64,000 nucleotides of DNA from CAJCBL01 sp035298965 (GTDB lineage: Bacteria > Verrucomicrobiota > Verrucomicrobiia > Opitutales > Opitutaceae). Position 1 is the stretch's first letter. Each line of letters opens with the position of its first letter. Shown piece by piece: positions 8,455-17,378 of this stretch. The notes beneath the pieces were generated by a model that was given only the letters and a program-made list of their open reading frames with translations, made no database searches and was not told the DNA's origin. Location: assembly GCA_035298965.1 (NCBI GenBank), contig DATGXO010000107.1, positions 1 through 64,000 of the forward strand, written 5' to 3'. The position numbers and the translations under genes are program-made.

Positions 8455-9294
8455 ATGCACCGCATCGTCGCTCGCTCTCAGCTCAGCCCCAACGTCACTC
8501 GACTCGATGTCGAGGCGCCCCGCATCGCGCAGATCCGCCAGCCCGGGCAGTTCGTGATCGTGCGCCGCGCCGAACGCGCCGAGCGCATCCCGCTCACCAT
8601 CGCCGATTGTAACCCAACCGCGGGTACGATCTCGCTCGTGATCCAGTCGGTCGGCAAGAGCACCAAGGAGCTCGTGGCGTTGCAGCCGGGCGACTCGATC
8701 CGCGACATCTCCGGTCCGCTCGGCATGCCGACGGAGCTCATCGAGACGGGCCGCGCACTTTGTGTCGGCGGCGGCGTGGGCACCGCGGTCGTGCACCCGA
8801 TTGCGCAGGGACTGCAACGCCGAGGCGTCTCAGTCGTGAGCGTGATCGGCGGGCGCTCGAAGGAATGGGTGATCTTTGAAACGGAGTTGAAGCAGCTCGG
8901 CGAGGTCGTCGTCTGCACCGACGACGGCAGCTACGGTCGCAAAGGTTTCGTGACCGATGCGGCGAAGGAGCTGCTCGCAGCGGGCGGCATCGACATCGTC
9001 TATGCGGTCGGTCCGGTGCCGATGATGCGCGCGGTGGCGAATCTCACGAAACCCTTCGGCGTGCACACGATCGTCTCGCTCAATCCGGTCATGGTCGACG
9101 GCACCGGGATGTGCGGCGGGTGCCGCGTCGAGGTCGCGGGCGAGACGAAATTCGCCTGCGTCGACGGCCCGGAGTTCGACGGCCACAAGGTCGATTTCGA
9201 TCTACTCGCCGATCGCCTCTCGACCTATCGCACGCAGGAACAGGCCGCCGCCACGCGTTGCGGCGACGACTGCCGCATCGGCCTGCAGAAATAA
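8455..9294 (+). CDS. FAD/NAD(P)-binding oxidoreductase subunit, NfnA/SudB-like
   Basis: 279-residue small subunit of an NfnAB-type (NADH-dependent ferredoxin:NADP oxidoreductase) or related sulfide-dehydrogenase enzyme. It has a ferredoxin-NADP reductase fold with RIPLTIAD (FAD site) and GGGVGT (105-110, nucleotide site), then a dihydroorotate-dehydrogenase-B-like [2Fe-2S] motif Cys220-x2-Cys223-x11-Cys235 and a late Cys pair (269, 273). The partner subunit follows 19 bp downstream. Electron bifurcation is known for NfnAB but is only inferred here. The start at MHRIVARSQLSPNVTRL fits the family. Confidence 0.88.
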   Translation: MHRIVARSQLSPNVTRLDVEAPRIAQIRQPGQFVIVRRAERAERIPLTIADCNPTAGTISLVIQSVGKSTKELVALQPGDSIRDISGPLGMPTELIETGRALCVGGGVGTAVVHPIAQGLQRRGVSVVSVIGGRSKEWVIFETELKQLGEVVVCTDDGSYGRKGFVTDAAKELLAAGGIDIVYAVGPVPMMRAVANLTKPFGVHTIVSLNPVMVDGTGMCGGCRVEVAGETKFACVDGPEFDGHKVDFDLLADRLSTYRTQEQAAATRCGDDCRIGLQK

Positions 9295-9313
9295 CCCCCG
9301 GTTTCCCGCGAAC

Positions 9314-10741
9314 ATGGACAAGAAGCTTTCCCCGAAAGAGCGCATGGCGATCCAACGCCAGGCGATGCCCGAACAGGACGCCACCGCACGCGCCGCGAAT
9401 TTCAAGGAGGTCAACCTCGGTTTTGACGAGCAACTGGCGTTGCTCGAGGCCGAGCGTTGCATCCAGTGCAAGAACCCGAAATGCGTCGAAGGTTGCCCGG
9501 TGCGGGTGAACATCCCGCGATTCATCAGCTTCATCTCCGAGGGCGATCTCGTCGGCGCGGCGCAGAGCCTGCTCGGCGACAACGCCCTGCCGTCCGTCAC
9601 CGGCCGCGTCTGCCCGCAGGAGACGCAATGCGAGGTCGAGTGCATCCGCGGCGTGAAGGGCAAGCCGGTGGCGATCGGCTACCTCGAGCGCTACGTGGCC
9701 GATTGGGCGCTCCAGCATCGCAACGGCTCCAAGCCCGCGCTCGTGCCGCCGACTGGGAAAAAGGTTGTGGTGGTCGGCGCCGGCCCGGCCGGTCTCACGG
9801 CGGCCGGTGAATTGGCGAAACAAGGACACGCGGTCACGGTGCTCGAGGCACTGCACCAGCCCGGCGGCGTGCTCGTCTACGGCATCCCGGAGTTCCGCCT
9901 GCCGAAGCAGATCGTCGATCTGGAGGTCCAGCGCCTGCGCGACGCGGGCGTGGAGATCGAGTGCAACGTGATCGTCGGCCGCACGTACACGCTGCCCGAG
10001 CTGCGCGAGCGGTTCGACGCGGTGTTCATCGCCAACGGCGCCGGCCTGCCGGTCTTCATGAACGTCCCGGGGGAGAACCTGAAGGGCGTCTATTCCGCCA
10101 ACGAGTACCTCACGCGCGTGAACCTCATGGCGGCGTACGAGTTTCCCGCGGCCGACACCCCGGTGCTGGTCGGCAAGAAGGTCGTCGTGGTCGGTGGCGG
10201 CAATGTCGCGATGGACGCGGTACGCACCGCGAAGCGCCTCGGCGCCGAGGTCGCGAGCATCGTTTACCGCCGCACGCTGGCCGAGATGCCGGCGCGCGTG
10301 GAGGAGGTGCACCACGCGCAGCAGGAAGGTGTGAATTTCGAGCTGCTCGTCGCGCCGCTCGAGGTGATCGGCAACGACAGGAAATGGGTCACCGGCCTGA
10401 AGTGCGTGCGCATGCGACTGGGCGAACCGGATGCCTCGGGCCGTCGCAGCCCGGTGGCGATCCCCGGCTCCGAGTTCGTGCTCGACTGCGATGTGGTCGT
10501 GGTCGCGATCGGCACGCGCGCCAACCCGCTGCTCACCGCCACTTGCCCCGAGCTGAAGCTTAACAAGCGCGGCAACATCGAGATCGACGCCAACGGCATG
10601 ACCAGCCTCCCCGGTGTGTTCGCCGGTGGCGACATCGTGCGCGGGGCGGCGACGGTGATTCTCGCGATGGGCGACGGCAAACGCGCCGCGCGCGCGATGG
10701 GCGACTACCTCGCTCAACAACCGGCAGCGGCAGTGAAGTAG
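9314..10741 (+). CDS. NADPH-dependent glutamate synthase small-subunit-like protein (NfnB/GltD/SudA)
   Basis: 475-residue iron-sulfur flavoprotein. The N-terminus carries two cysteine clusters (Cys49, 52, 57, 61 and Cys100, 106, 110) for [4Fe-4S] centres. A first dinucleotide fold (GAGPAG, 155-160) binds FAD and a second (VVVGGGNVAMD) binds NADPH; FAGGDIVRGA closes the FAD site. No glutamate synthase large subunit is adjacent and the NfnA-like gene is directly upstream, so an NfnAB/SudAB role is more likely than GltD. Some databases label such proteins gltA. Confidence 0.9.
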   Translation: MDKKLSPKERMAIQRQAMPEQDATARAANFKEVNLGFDEQLALLEAERCIQCKNPKCVEGCPVRVNIPRFISFISEGDLVGAAQSLLGDNALPSVTGRVCPQETQCEVECIRGVKGKPVAIGYLERYVADWALQHRNGSKPALVPPTGKKVVVVGAGPAGLTAAGELAKQGHAVTVLEALHQPGGVLVYGIPEFRLPKQIVDLEVQRLRDAGVEIECNVIVGRTYTLPELRERFDAVFIANGAGLPVFMNVPGENLKGVYSANEYLTRVNLMAAYEFPAADTPVLVGKKVVVVGGGNVAMDAVRTAKRLGAEVASIVYRRTLAEMPARVEEVHHAQQEGVNFELLVAPLEVIGNDRKWVTGLKCVRMRLGEPDASGRRSPVAIPGSEFVLDCDVVVVAIGTRANPLLTATCPELKLNKRGNIEIDANGMTSLPGVFAGGDIVRGAATVILAMGDGKRAARAMGDYLAQQPAAAVK

Positions 10742-10823
10742 CAGCCGGCGTCCGGAGCGCAGCCGCCTCGTCCTCGCGCCGGCTGCGCGCACCGGTGCCG
10801 ATCGCTTCGCCAGATATCCTCCC

Positions 10824-11582
10824 GTGTCGACCTCTGCCGCGTATTGGGTTCTTCCGGCCGCTGGATTTGCGGCGGGGTTCGTCGACTCGATCGCGGGAGG
10901 CGGCGGGATGATCAGCCTGCCGGCGCTGCTCTCGGCCGGGTTGCCGCCGCACCTCGCGCTCGGCACGAACAAGCTGCAATCAGCGCTCGGGACAACCTTC
11001 GCCGCCGCCAACTACGCGCGGCGCGGCTGCGTTTCCTCGGAAGGGCTGGGCACGGGAATCACGGCGACGGGCCTCGCGGCTTTTGCCGGTGCGTGGTGCG
11101 TATCGCGGCTTCCGGCCGACCTGCTGGTGCGCGTGATCCCGTGGCTCTTGGTGGCGATTTTCGCGTACGTGCTCACGTCACCGAAACTTGGGGAACAACG
11201 GATGCGCGCATGGCTGGGCGTGGCGACGTTCGGCGTGGTCGCCGGCGCGGTGCTCGGGTTCTACGACGGCTTCTTCGGCCCGGGCACCGGCTCGTTTTGG
11301 ACGATGGGTTTCGTGCTGCTGCTGGGCTACCCGTTGCCGCAGGCGACGGGGCACACGAAGGTGATGAACCTCACGAGCAACGTCGCCTCGCTCGCGTGGT
11401 TTGCATGGCACGGCAGCGTGTTCTGGACGGTGGGCGCCACGATGGGCGCGGCGAATATCGCGGGCGCGTTGCTCGGCTCGCATCTGGCGATCCGCAAGGG
11501 CGCGGGGTTCATCCGCGCGGCGTTTCTCGTCGTGGTGGGTGTGACGATCGCGCGGTTGCTCTGGCGCTCGTTCGCCGAGTAG
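10824..11582 (+). CDS. TSUP/TauE-SafE family membrane exporter
   Basis: 252-residue integral membrane protein with about eight hydrophobic segments and the two family signatures: GFVDSIAGGGGMISLPALL at the start and a repeat version around YDGFFGPGTGSFW. TSUP proteins move organosulfur compounds, sulfite or other small anions across the inner membrane; the substrate cannot be told. GTG start, no Shine-Dalgarno. It is convergent with the glutamate dehydrogenase gene (21 bp between stops). Confidence 0.87.
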   Translation: MSTSAAYWVLPAAGFAAGFVDSIAGGGGMISLPALLSAGLPPHLALGTNKLQSALGTTFAAANYARRGCVSSEGLGTGITATGLAAFAGAWCVSRLPADLLVRVIPWLLVAIFAYVLTSPKLGEQRMRAWLGVATFGVVAGAVLGFYDGFFGPGTGSFWTMGFVLLLGYPLPQATGHTKVMNLTSNVASLAWFAWHGSVFWTVGATMGAANIAGALLGSHLAIRKGAGFIRAAFLVVVGVTIARLLWRSFAE

Positions 11583-11603
11583 GCCGACGACGAGTCCCTC
11601 TCC

Positions 11604-12878
11604 TTACGGGAAGAGGCCGCGGGCGAGCTTGGCGTCGGCGACGCGTTGGATGCCGAGCGTGAGGGCGGCGAGGCGGCGGCTGAACTTCATCTTCCGCTTC
11701 TGCGCCTCGACGGCCTCGCGGGCCTGGTCGAGCTGGCGGTGCAGTTTCTCGATCACCTCGTCGCGCGTCCAATAGTAGTTCTGTCGGTTCTGCAGCCACT
11801 CGAAGTAGGAGACGATCACGCCGCCGGCGTTGCAGAGCACATCGGGGATCAGCTCGATCTCGGGGCGATTTTCAAGGAGGCGATCGGCGGTGTTGGTTGT
11901 CGGGCCATTGGCCCCTTCGGCGAGCACGCGGCAGCGCAGGCGCGGGACGTTCTGGTCGGTGATCACGCGCTCGAGCGCGCAAGGGGCGAGCACGGTGCAC
12001 TCGAGCTCGAGGAGTTGTTCATTGGTGATCGGCTCGCCGCCGCCGAAATCGCGCAGCGTCTTGTTGTACGCGGCGTAGGCGAGGGCCTTCTTCACGTCGA
12101 TGCCGGCGGGGTTGAAGATGCCGCCGGTGTAGTCGGAGATCGCGATGATGCGCGCGCCGAACTCGGCGAGCGTGCGCGCGGTCTCGCCGCCGACATTCCC
12201 GAAGCCCTGCACGGCGACGGTGGCCTGTTCGATCGGAATGCCGAGATCGGCGAGATAGGCGCGGATCAGGTAGGCGACGCCATGGCCGGTGGCTTCGCGG
12301 CGACCGGCGGAACCGCCGAGCGAAAGTGGTTTTCCGGTGACGACGGCGGGTTCGAGGTGGCCGACGTGCGTCGAGTAGGTGTCAGCCATCCAGCCCATGA
12401 TCTGCTCGTTCGTGCCGACGTCGGGCGCGGGGATGTCGATGTCCGGTCCGACGAACGGAATCAGCTCCTGCATGTAGCGGCGCGAGAGGCGCTCGAGCTC
12501 GGTGAGCGAGAGTTCGCGCGGATCGACGACGACGCCGCCCTTCGCACCGCCATAGGGCAGACCGGAGAGGGCGCATTTCCAGCTCATCCACATCGAGAGC
12601 GCGGCGACTTCGCCGATCGTGACGTCCTGATGGAAACGGATGCCGCCCTTCGACGGCCCGGTGGCGAGGCTGTGCTGCACGCGGTAGCCTTCGAACATCT
12701 GGATGCGACCGTCGTCGCGGCGCACGGGGATCGAGACGGCGATGGCGCGGCGCGGGTATTTCACGCGCGCGCGGACTTCGGCGGAGAGGTTGATGGCGTC
12801 GGCCGCGAGGTCGAACTGCCGGCACGCCATGCGAAAGACCTCCGACTGGTAGAGTCGGGAGTTGTGATGTTGGTTCAT
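11604..12878 (-). CDS. Glutamate dehydrogenase (Glu/Leu/Phe/Val dehydrogenase family)
   Basis: 424 residues, the size of catabolic hexameric NAD-type enzymes. It converts glutamate to 2-oxoglutarate and ammonia, or the reverse. The substrate-site motif LPYGGAKGG holds catalytic Lys113; IPAPDVGTN holds Asp153; the cofactor fold has GFGNVG (225-230). EGANGPTT and a helical C-terminus complete the family pattern. A continuous open frame runs on upstream through metF, but the family N-terminus begins at MNQHHNSRLYQSEVF. Cofactor preference is not settled. Confidence 0.95.
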   Translation of the reverse strand: MNQHHNSRLYQSEVFRMACRQFDLAADAINLSAEVRARVKYPRRAIAVSIPVRRDDGRIQMFEGYRVQHSLATGPSKGGIRFHQDVTIGEVAALSMWMSWKCALSGLPYGGAKGGVVVDPRELSLTELERLSRRYMQELIPFVGPDIDIPAPDVGTNEQIMGWMADTYSTHVGHLEPAVVTGKPLSLGGSAGRREATGHGVAYLIRAYLADLGIPIEQATVAVQGFGNVGGETARTLAEFGARIIAISDYTGGIFNPAGIDVKKALAYAAYNKTLRDFGGGEPITNEQLLELECTVLAPCALERVITDQNVPRLRCRVLAEGANGPTTNTADRLLENRPEIELIPDVLCNAGGVIVSYFEWLQNRQNYYWTRDEVIEKLHRQLDQAREAVEAQKRKMKFSRRLAALTLGIQRVADAKLARGLFP

Positions 12879-12999
12879 GGGGCGACTGAACCGTGGCAGA
12901 GACTGGCGCCGGTGCAAGCGAACCGCGGCCGCGGGGGATGCGGGTGCGGAGGGTATCGTGACAGCCGGCACGCGCCAGTGTAGCTGGTGCCGCGGCTGG

Positions 13000-13022
13000 A
13001 TGGCGGGCGTGAAGCCCGCCCC
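13000..13022. repeat. Intergenic hairpin repeat, unit 1 (GGCGGGC-GTGAA-GCCCGCC)
   Basis: Seven-base perfect stem with a five-base loop. The flanks (ATGG before, CCACCA..TCGGA after) are shared with unit 2 at 13998-14028, and the loop and stem end with a third copy at 42093. The first two copies lie on either side of metF. Probably a REP-like dispersed element or a weak terminator; there is no T-tract. Confidence 0.7.
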
Positions 13023-13045
13023 ACCACTCGGAGTTGGAACGCTCG

Positions 13046-13924
13046 TCAGGCCGCGAGGGCGGCGACGAGGGCGAGGGCGGATTTCGCGCGATTGAGCGCG
13101 TAGAGGTGGTAGCCGGGCGCGTGGTTCGCGAGCAGTCCGCGGATCTGGGTGACGGCCCATTCGAGGCCGATGAATTCCACGGCATCGGCGCTGTCGCCGG
13201 CGGCTTCGAGGCGGCGGGCGAGCGCGGGCGGGAGCGTGGCGCCGCAGGTCTCGGTGAAACGGCGGATCTGTTTCAACGAGAGCACGGGCATGATGCCGGG
13301 CACGATCGGGATGGTGATCCCACGCGCGCGGCAGGCTTCGACGAAGCGGTAGAAGACGGCGTTGTCGAAGAAGAGCTGCGTAACGATGAAGTCGGCACCG
13401 GCGTCGACCTTGCGCTTGAGGTTGTCGAAATCGATCGCGGCGCTCGGCGCCTCGGGGTGCTTCTCCGGATACCCGCCGACGCCGAGGCAGAGGTCGGGAT
13501 GGTTGCGCTTGAGGAGCGCGACGAGATCGGAACCGTAGCGCAGGCCGGGCTTGAAGGCGGTGGTGGCGTCGAGACCCTTCGGGATGTCGCCGCGGAGTGC
13601 CATGATGTTGCGAATGCCGGTGGCGTGGTGTGCGGCGGCGATCTGCTCGAGCTCTTCGGCGGAGTGGTTGACGCAGGTGAGATGCGCCATCGTAAGGAAA
13701 CCGTGCTCCTCGCGGAGTTGGCGGGCGATTTGGGCGGTGCGCTCGCGGGTGCTGCCGCCGGCGCCGTAGGTGATCGAGACGTAGTCGGGCGAGAGCTTGG
13801 CGATCTCGCGGGCGGTGAGGCGGAGCTGCTCGACGCCGGCGTCGTCCTTCGGTGGGAAGAACTCGACGGATTTCAGCGGATGGCCGGCGGCGAAGAGGGC
13901 GGAGATCGGGCGATCGGGCGTCAT
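13046..13924 (-). CDS. metF: Methylenetetrahydrofolate reductase
   Basis: 292-residue FAD enzyme that reduces 5,10-methylene-THF to 5-methyl-THF for methionine synthesis. The TIM-barrel landmarks are FFPPKD near the N-terminus (catalytic Glu in VEFFPP), SITYGAGGST, AHLTCVNHS, NIMALRGD and GGYPEKHP, with QLFFD towards the end. The length is typical. It stands between glutamate dehydrogenase and rlmN on the same strand, separated by hairpin repeats, and has an unusual structured leader (13933-13979). No Shine-Dalgarno is visible. Confidence 0.96.
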   Translation of the reverse strand: MTPDRPISALFAAGHPLKSVEFFPPKDDAGVEQLRLTAREIAKLSPDYVSITYGAGGSTRERTAQIARQLREEHGFLTMAHLTCVNHSAEELEQIAAAHHATGIRNIMALRGDIPKGLDATTAFKPGLRYGSDLVALLKRNHPDLCLGVGGYPEKHPEAPSAAIDFDNLKRKVDAGADFIVTQLFFDNAVFYRFVEACRARGITIPIVPGIMPVLSLKQIRRFTETCGATLPPALARRLEAAGDSADAVEFIGLEWAVTQIRGLLANHAPGYHLYALNRAKSALALVAALAA

Positions 13925-13932
13925 GGATTACG

Positions 13933-13979
13933 AACGCATCAAGAAATGCAGATGCGTTGATCGGTAAAGCGATTTCTTG
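13933..13979 (-). promoter_or_regulatory. Two overlapping inverted repeats in the metF leader (candidate RNA switch)
   Basis: In mRNA sense the order is a - b - a' - b'. Pair a/a' is AAGAAAT / ATTTCTT (13972-13978 and 13941-13947); pair b/b' is AACGCATC / GATGCGTT (13951-13958 and 13933-13940). All bases pair. a' and b' are contiguous, so forming both full stems together is sterically hard; the two hairpins are better seen as alternatives. b' ends 8 bases before the metF ATG (13924), so hairpin b/b' would sit against the start site. It does not match the SAM-I, SAM-II, SAH or THF riboswitch patterns I know. Confidence 0.5.
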
Positions 13980-13997
13980 GGGGCGAGGAGTGAGGGA

Positions 13998-14028
13998 ATG
14001 GCGGGCGTAAAGCCCGCCCCACCATCGG
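13998..14028. repeat. Intergenic hairpin repeat, unit 2 (GGCGGGC-GTAAA-GCCCGCC)
   Basis: Near-identical to unit 1 (13000) over the hairpin and about ten flanking bases. It lies between the rlmN stop and the metF leader. Confidence 0.7.
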
Positions 14029-14050
14029 AAGGCGGAGTGGCGCGCGGTCG

Positions 14051-15184
14051 TCAGGGGTGAACGCTGGGCGCGGCGGCGGCGGTCTCGCGTTCGCGCTCGG
14101 TGCGGAGGCGGAGTTGGCCGCAGGCGGCGTCGATCTCGTGGCCTTTTTCGCGGCGGAGCGTGAACGAGATGCCGGCGCGATCGAGGACGGCGGCGAACTT
14201 CTCCTGGCGCGCGATACTGGGGCGCTTCCACTCGAGGCCGGCGACAGTGTTGTACGGAATCAGGTTCACGTGCGCGTGGAGGTCGCGCGCGATCGTTGTG
14301 AGGCGTTCGGCCTGGTCGAGCGAGTCGTTCACATCCTCGATGAGGATGAACTCGAGCGTAAGCATGCGGCCGTGTTTCTCGGAGAACTCCTTCGCGGCGG
14401 GGATGAGCTCGGCGAGCGGCCAGCGCTTGTTCACCGGCATGATGCGCTGGCGGACGTCGTCGGTCGCGCCGTGCAAGCTGATTGCGAGGCGGAAGCCGAG
14501 CGGCTCCTCGGCGAGGCGGCGGATCTGCGGGACGAGTCCGCTGGTCGAGAGGGTGATGCGGCGCGCGCCGAAGCCGAGGCCCCAGTCGGCGTTGAGGATG
14601 GTGAGCGCGGCGAGGAGGGCGTCGTAGTTGTGGAGTGGTTCGCCCATGCCCATGACGACGAGGTTGTCGAACGACGCCAGTTCGGCGCGCGCGCGAGGCG
14701 TGCGGGCATCCTCGCGGTAGCAGACCTGCAGGAGCTGCGCGACGATCTCGCCAGCGGAGAGGTTGCGCTTCAGGCCGGCGAGGCCGGAGGCGCAGAACAC
14801 GCAGCCCATGGCGCAGCCGACTTGCGTGGAGATGCAGATGGTCTTGCGCGAGTGGTCCACGCCGACGCCGTCCTGCGGCGCGCGGATGATGACGGTCTCG
14901 ATCAGCGAGCGGTCGCGCAGCTCGAGCAGGAGCTTGTCGGTGACATCCTGCGACTGGCGGTCGAGCACGAGCGTCGCGGGCATGAGGTCGAACGTCTCGG
15001 CGAGCCAGGCGCGGAGCGGCTTGCCGAGATTGGTCATGTCGTCCCAAGCGCGGGCGCGCTTCTTGTAGAGCCAATCGAGGATCTGCTTGGCGCGGAACGC
15101 CGGCTCGCCGCGCTCGGCCAGCCGGGCGGTGAGCGAGGCGAGCGTCTCGCCGGTGAGCGGCGGTTTCTCGGGCGTGAACTTCAT
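14051..15184 (-). CDS. rlmN: 23S rRNA (A2503)-C2 / tRNA (A37)-C2 methyltransferase RlmN
   Basis: 377-residue radical-SAM enzyme that methylates A2503 of 23S rRNA and A37 of some tRNAs. The iron-sulfur motif is Cys124-x3-Cys128-x2-Cys131 (CAMGCVFC). Other landmarks are the SAM-binding GMGEPLHN, LSTSGLVP, ISLHGATD and a late catalytic Cys in DAACGQL. The start was placed at MKFTPEKPPLTGE; an in-frame upstream start adds 33 residues without similarity. It follows speA on the same strand by 88 bp. Confidence 0.95.
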   Translation of the reverse strand: MKFTPEKPPLTGETLASLTARLAERGEPAFRAKQILDWLYKKRARAWDDMTNLGKPLRAWLAETFDLMPATLVLDRQSQDVTDKLLLELRDRSLIETVIIRAPQDGVGVDHSRKTICISTQVGCAMGCVFCASGLAGLKRNLSAGEIVAQLLQVCYREDARTPRARAELASFDNLVVMGMGEPLHNYDALLAALTILNADWGLGFGARRITLSTSGLVPQIRRLAEEPLGFRLAISLHGATDDVRQRIMPVNKRWPLAELIPAAKEFSEKHGRMLTLEFILIEDVNDSLDQAERLTTIARDLHAHVNLIPYNTVAGLEWKRPSIARQEKFAAVLDRAGISFTLRREKGHEIDAACGQLRLRTERERETAAAAPSVHP

Positions 15185-15272
15185 CGTGCTTACTTCGGAC
15201 GACAGAAGGAAACAAAGCGACAGAGTGGCGCCGAGCGCCGGGTTCCCTCGCGCCGGGTGCGCGTCGCGTTTC

Positions 15273-17378
15273 TCAGCGTGCAATGGCGGGCTTCGGCTTG
15301 GCGGCGGGCTTCGCCTTGGTCGCGGGTTTGCGCTTGGCTGACTGGATCGCGAGGTAGGTGCGGTTGCGCATGAGCGCTTCGAAATGTTCGAGCAGGCGCA
15401 CGCCTTCGCGCGGTTTGACGAGGTCGCGGCGGGTGGCGTGGTCGATCTGGCGCTTCATCTGGCGGCAGAGGAGCTCCTCGTCGTATTGCACGCCTTCGAG
15501 CACGTCGCCGATGCGGTGGCCGCTGATCGACTCCTCGATGTAGAAGCCGTTGGGCTCGTCGTTTTCGAGGAAGACGTGGACCTCGTCGACGCGGCCGAAG
15601 AGGTTGTGCAGGTCGCCCATGATATCCTGATACGCGCCGGTGAGGAAGACGCCGAGATAGTAAGGCTGTTTCGTGAGCGGGTGGAGCGTCACGTAGTCCT
15701 TCACATCCTGGAGGTCGATGAAGCTGGAGATCTTGCCGTCGGAGTCGCAGGTGATGTCCACGAGGATGGCGTTGACCGTGGGGCGTTCTTTGAGGCGGTG
15801 GAGCGGGGCGATCGGGAAGAGTTGCTTGAGCGCCCAGTGGTCGAGGAGCGACTGGAAGACGGAGAAGTTGCAGACGTATTGGTCGGCCAGCATCTTCTTC
15901 AATTCGCGGAGCTCCTCGGGTTGGTAGCCGGCGTCGGGCGCTTCCTCGTCGATCTTCTCGCAAATCTGCCAGAAAAGACTCTCGGCGGCGGCGCGGTTCT
16001 CGAGGTCGAGATAGCCGAGCTTGAAGAGCGAGTAGGCCTCCTCCTTCTTCTGCATGGCGTCGTGGAAACGTTCGAGGCGACCGAGGCGTGCCTTGTTTTT
16101 CAGGAGCACTTCCAAGTCGGAGACGATCTTGTGCTTTTGCGCGGGGGCGGCGGTGGCCTCGATGGACTCGCGCTTCGAAATGGCGTCGAACACCTCGATC
16201 ACGAGCATCGAGTGCGGCGCCGTGAGTGCGCGGCCGCTTTCGGAGACGATGTCGGGGACGGGTACGGCGGCGGAGGCGCAGATTTCGCGGACGTTGAAGA
16301 CGACGTCGCGCGCGTATTCGCCCATGGAGTAGTTCATCGACGACTCGAAGTTCGTGCGGCTGCCGTCGTAGTCGATGCCCAGGCCGCCGCCGACGTCGAA
16401 GTAGCCCATCGGGAAACCCATCTTGGCGAGCTGGCAGTAGAAGCGCGCGGCCTCGATGACGGCGTTCTTGATGGTGATGATGTTCGGTACCTGCGAGCCG
16501 ATGTGGAAATGGACGAGGCGCAGCGACTGGGTGAGCTTGGCCGCGCGCAGCTTGGCGGCGCCGACGAGGAGTTCGGAGGTGGTGAGGCCGAACTTGGCGT
16601 TGTCGCCGGTCGAGGTGGCCCACTTGCCCTCGCCGCGGGTGACGAGTTTCAGGCGGAAACCGATCATCGGCTTCACGCCCATCTCCTGCGAAAGCGCGAT
16701 GATGTCGTCGATCTCGGAGAGTTGTTCGACGACGATGATGACCTTCTTGCCGAGCTTGCGGCCGAGGAGAGCGAGCCGGATGTAGTCGTGGTCCTTGTAG
16801 CCGTTGCAGATGAGCAGCGCCTTGGAATCCTCGTGCATCGCGAGGGCGATCATGAGCTCGGGCTTGGAGCCGGCTTCGAGGCCGAAGTGGTATTCCTTGC
16901 CGGCATCGAGCACCTCCTCGACGACTTCGCGGAGCTGGTTGACCTTGATCGGGAAAACGCCGCGGTACTCGCCCTTGTAGTCTTCCTCGGCGATGGCTTT
17001 GCGAAACGCCTCGTTGAGCTCGACTACGCGGTGCCGGAGCAGGTCCTGGAAACGCACCACCAACGGCGCCTTGAGTCCCATGTCGAGCGCCTCCTTGACG
17101 ACGTCCATCACCCGGACGGCGCGACCGTCGCGGAGCGGCTGGACGACGACCTGACCGTCGGCGTCGACCTGGTAATGGCCGGCGCCCCAGCGTTTGAAGC
17201 CATAGAGGTCGTCGGATTTTTCGACCGACCAGGCAGAGGAGGGCTTGGTTTTCAACGGGAGGTGCGGGCGCTGATTGAGGCGGAGCGGGCGAGGGTGGCG
17301 GAGCGGTGTCGGCGCGCGTTCGGCGGCAAGCTCTGGGCTTGCATTTCCCGAGGGCGCCGGGATGAATCGCCCCTTCAT
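15273..17378 (-). CDS. speA: Biosynthetic arginine decarboxylase
   Basis: 701-residue PLP enzyme that makes agmatine from arginine, the first step of one putrescine route. PLP-binding Lys145 lies in VFPIKVNQ; the barrel has GLEAGSKPEL, CNGYKD, HFHIGSQ and GGGLGIDYDG; the active-site Cys is in DITCDSDG. Similarity to SpeA starts near residue 58 (LYGFKRWG). The first 50 residues are Pro/Arg-rich and unlike the family, so the real start may be a TTG near 17255. The Lys/Ala/Pro-rich tail (KPATKAKPAAKPKP) is extra. Divergent from yajC with only 24 bp between the annotated starts. Confidence 0.94.
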   Translation of the reverse strand: MKGRFIPAPSGNASPELAAERAPTPLRHPRPLRLNQRPHLPLKTKPSSAWSVEKSDDLYGFKRWGAGHYQVDADGQVVVQPLRDGRAVRVMDVVKEALDMGLKAPLVVRFQDLLRHRVVELNEAFRKAIAEEDYKGEYRGVFPIKVNQLREVVEEVLDAGKEYHFGLEAGSKPELMIALAMHEDSKALLICNGYKDHDYIRLALLGRKLGKKVIIVVEQLSEIDDIIALSQEMGVKPMIGFRLKLVTRGEGKWATSTGDNAKFGLTTSELLVGAAKLRAAKLTQSLRLVHFHIGSQVPNIITIKNAVIEAARFYCQLAKMGFPMGYFDVGGGLGIDYDGSRTNFESSMNYSMGEYARDVVFNVREICASAAVPVPDIVSESGRALTAPHSMLVIEVFDAISKRESIEATAAPAQKHKIVSDLEVLLKNKARLGRLERFHDAMQKKEEAYSLFKLGYLDLENRAAAESLFWQICEKIDEEAPDAGYQPEELRELKKMLADQYVCNFSVFQSLLDHWALKQLFPIAPLHRLKERPTVNAILVDITCDSDGKISSFIDLQDVKDYVTLHPLTKQPYYLGVFLTGAYQDIMGDLHNLFGRVDEVHVFLENDEPNGFYIEESISGHRIGDVLEGVQYDEELLCRQMKRQIDHATRRDLVKPREGVRLLEHFEALMRNRTYLAIQSAKRKPATKAKPAAKPKPAIAR

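Noticed and set aside
9314..10741. Glutamate synthase small subunit (GltD) proper
   Set aside because: No large subunit is adjacent and an NfnA-like subunit precedes it; the NfnB/SudA reading fits better.
13933..13979. SAM-II riboswitch
   Set aside because: The UUUACC stretch is only vaguely similar to SAM-II, and the required loop and second-stem spacing are missing.
13925..15215. Very long minus-strand open frame joining rlmN, metF and glutamate dehydrogenase regions
   Set aside because: Only the glutamate dehydrogenase section is coding in that frame; the rest is a shadow of rlmN and metF in other frames.
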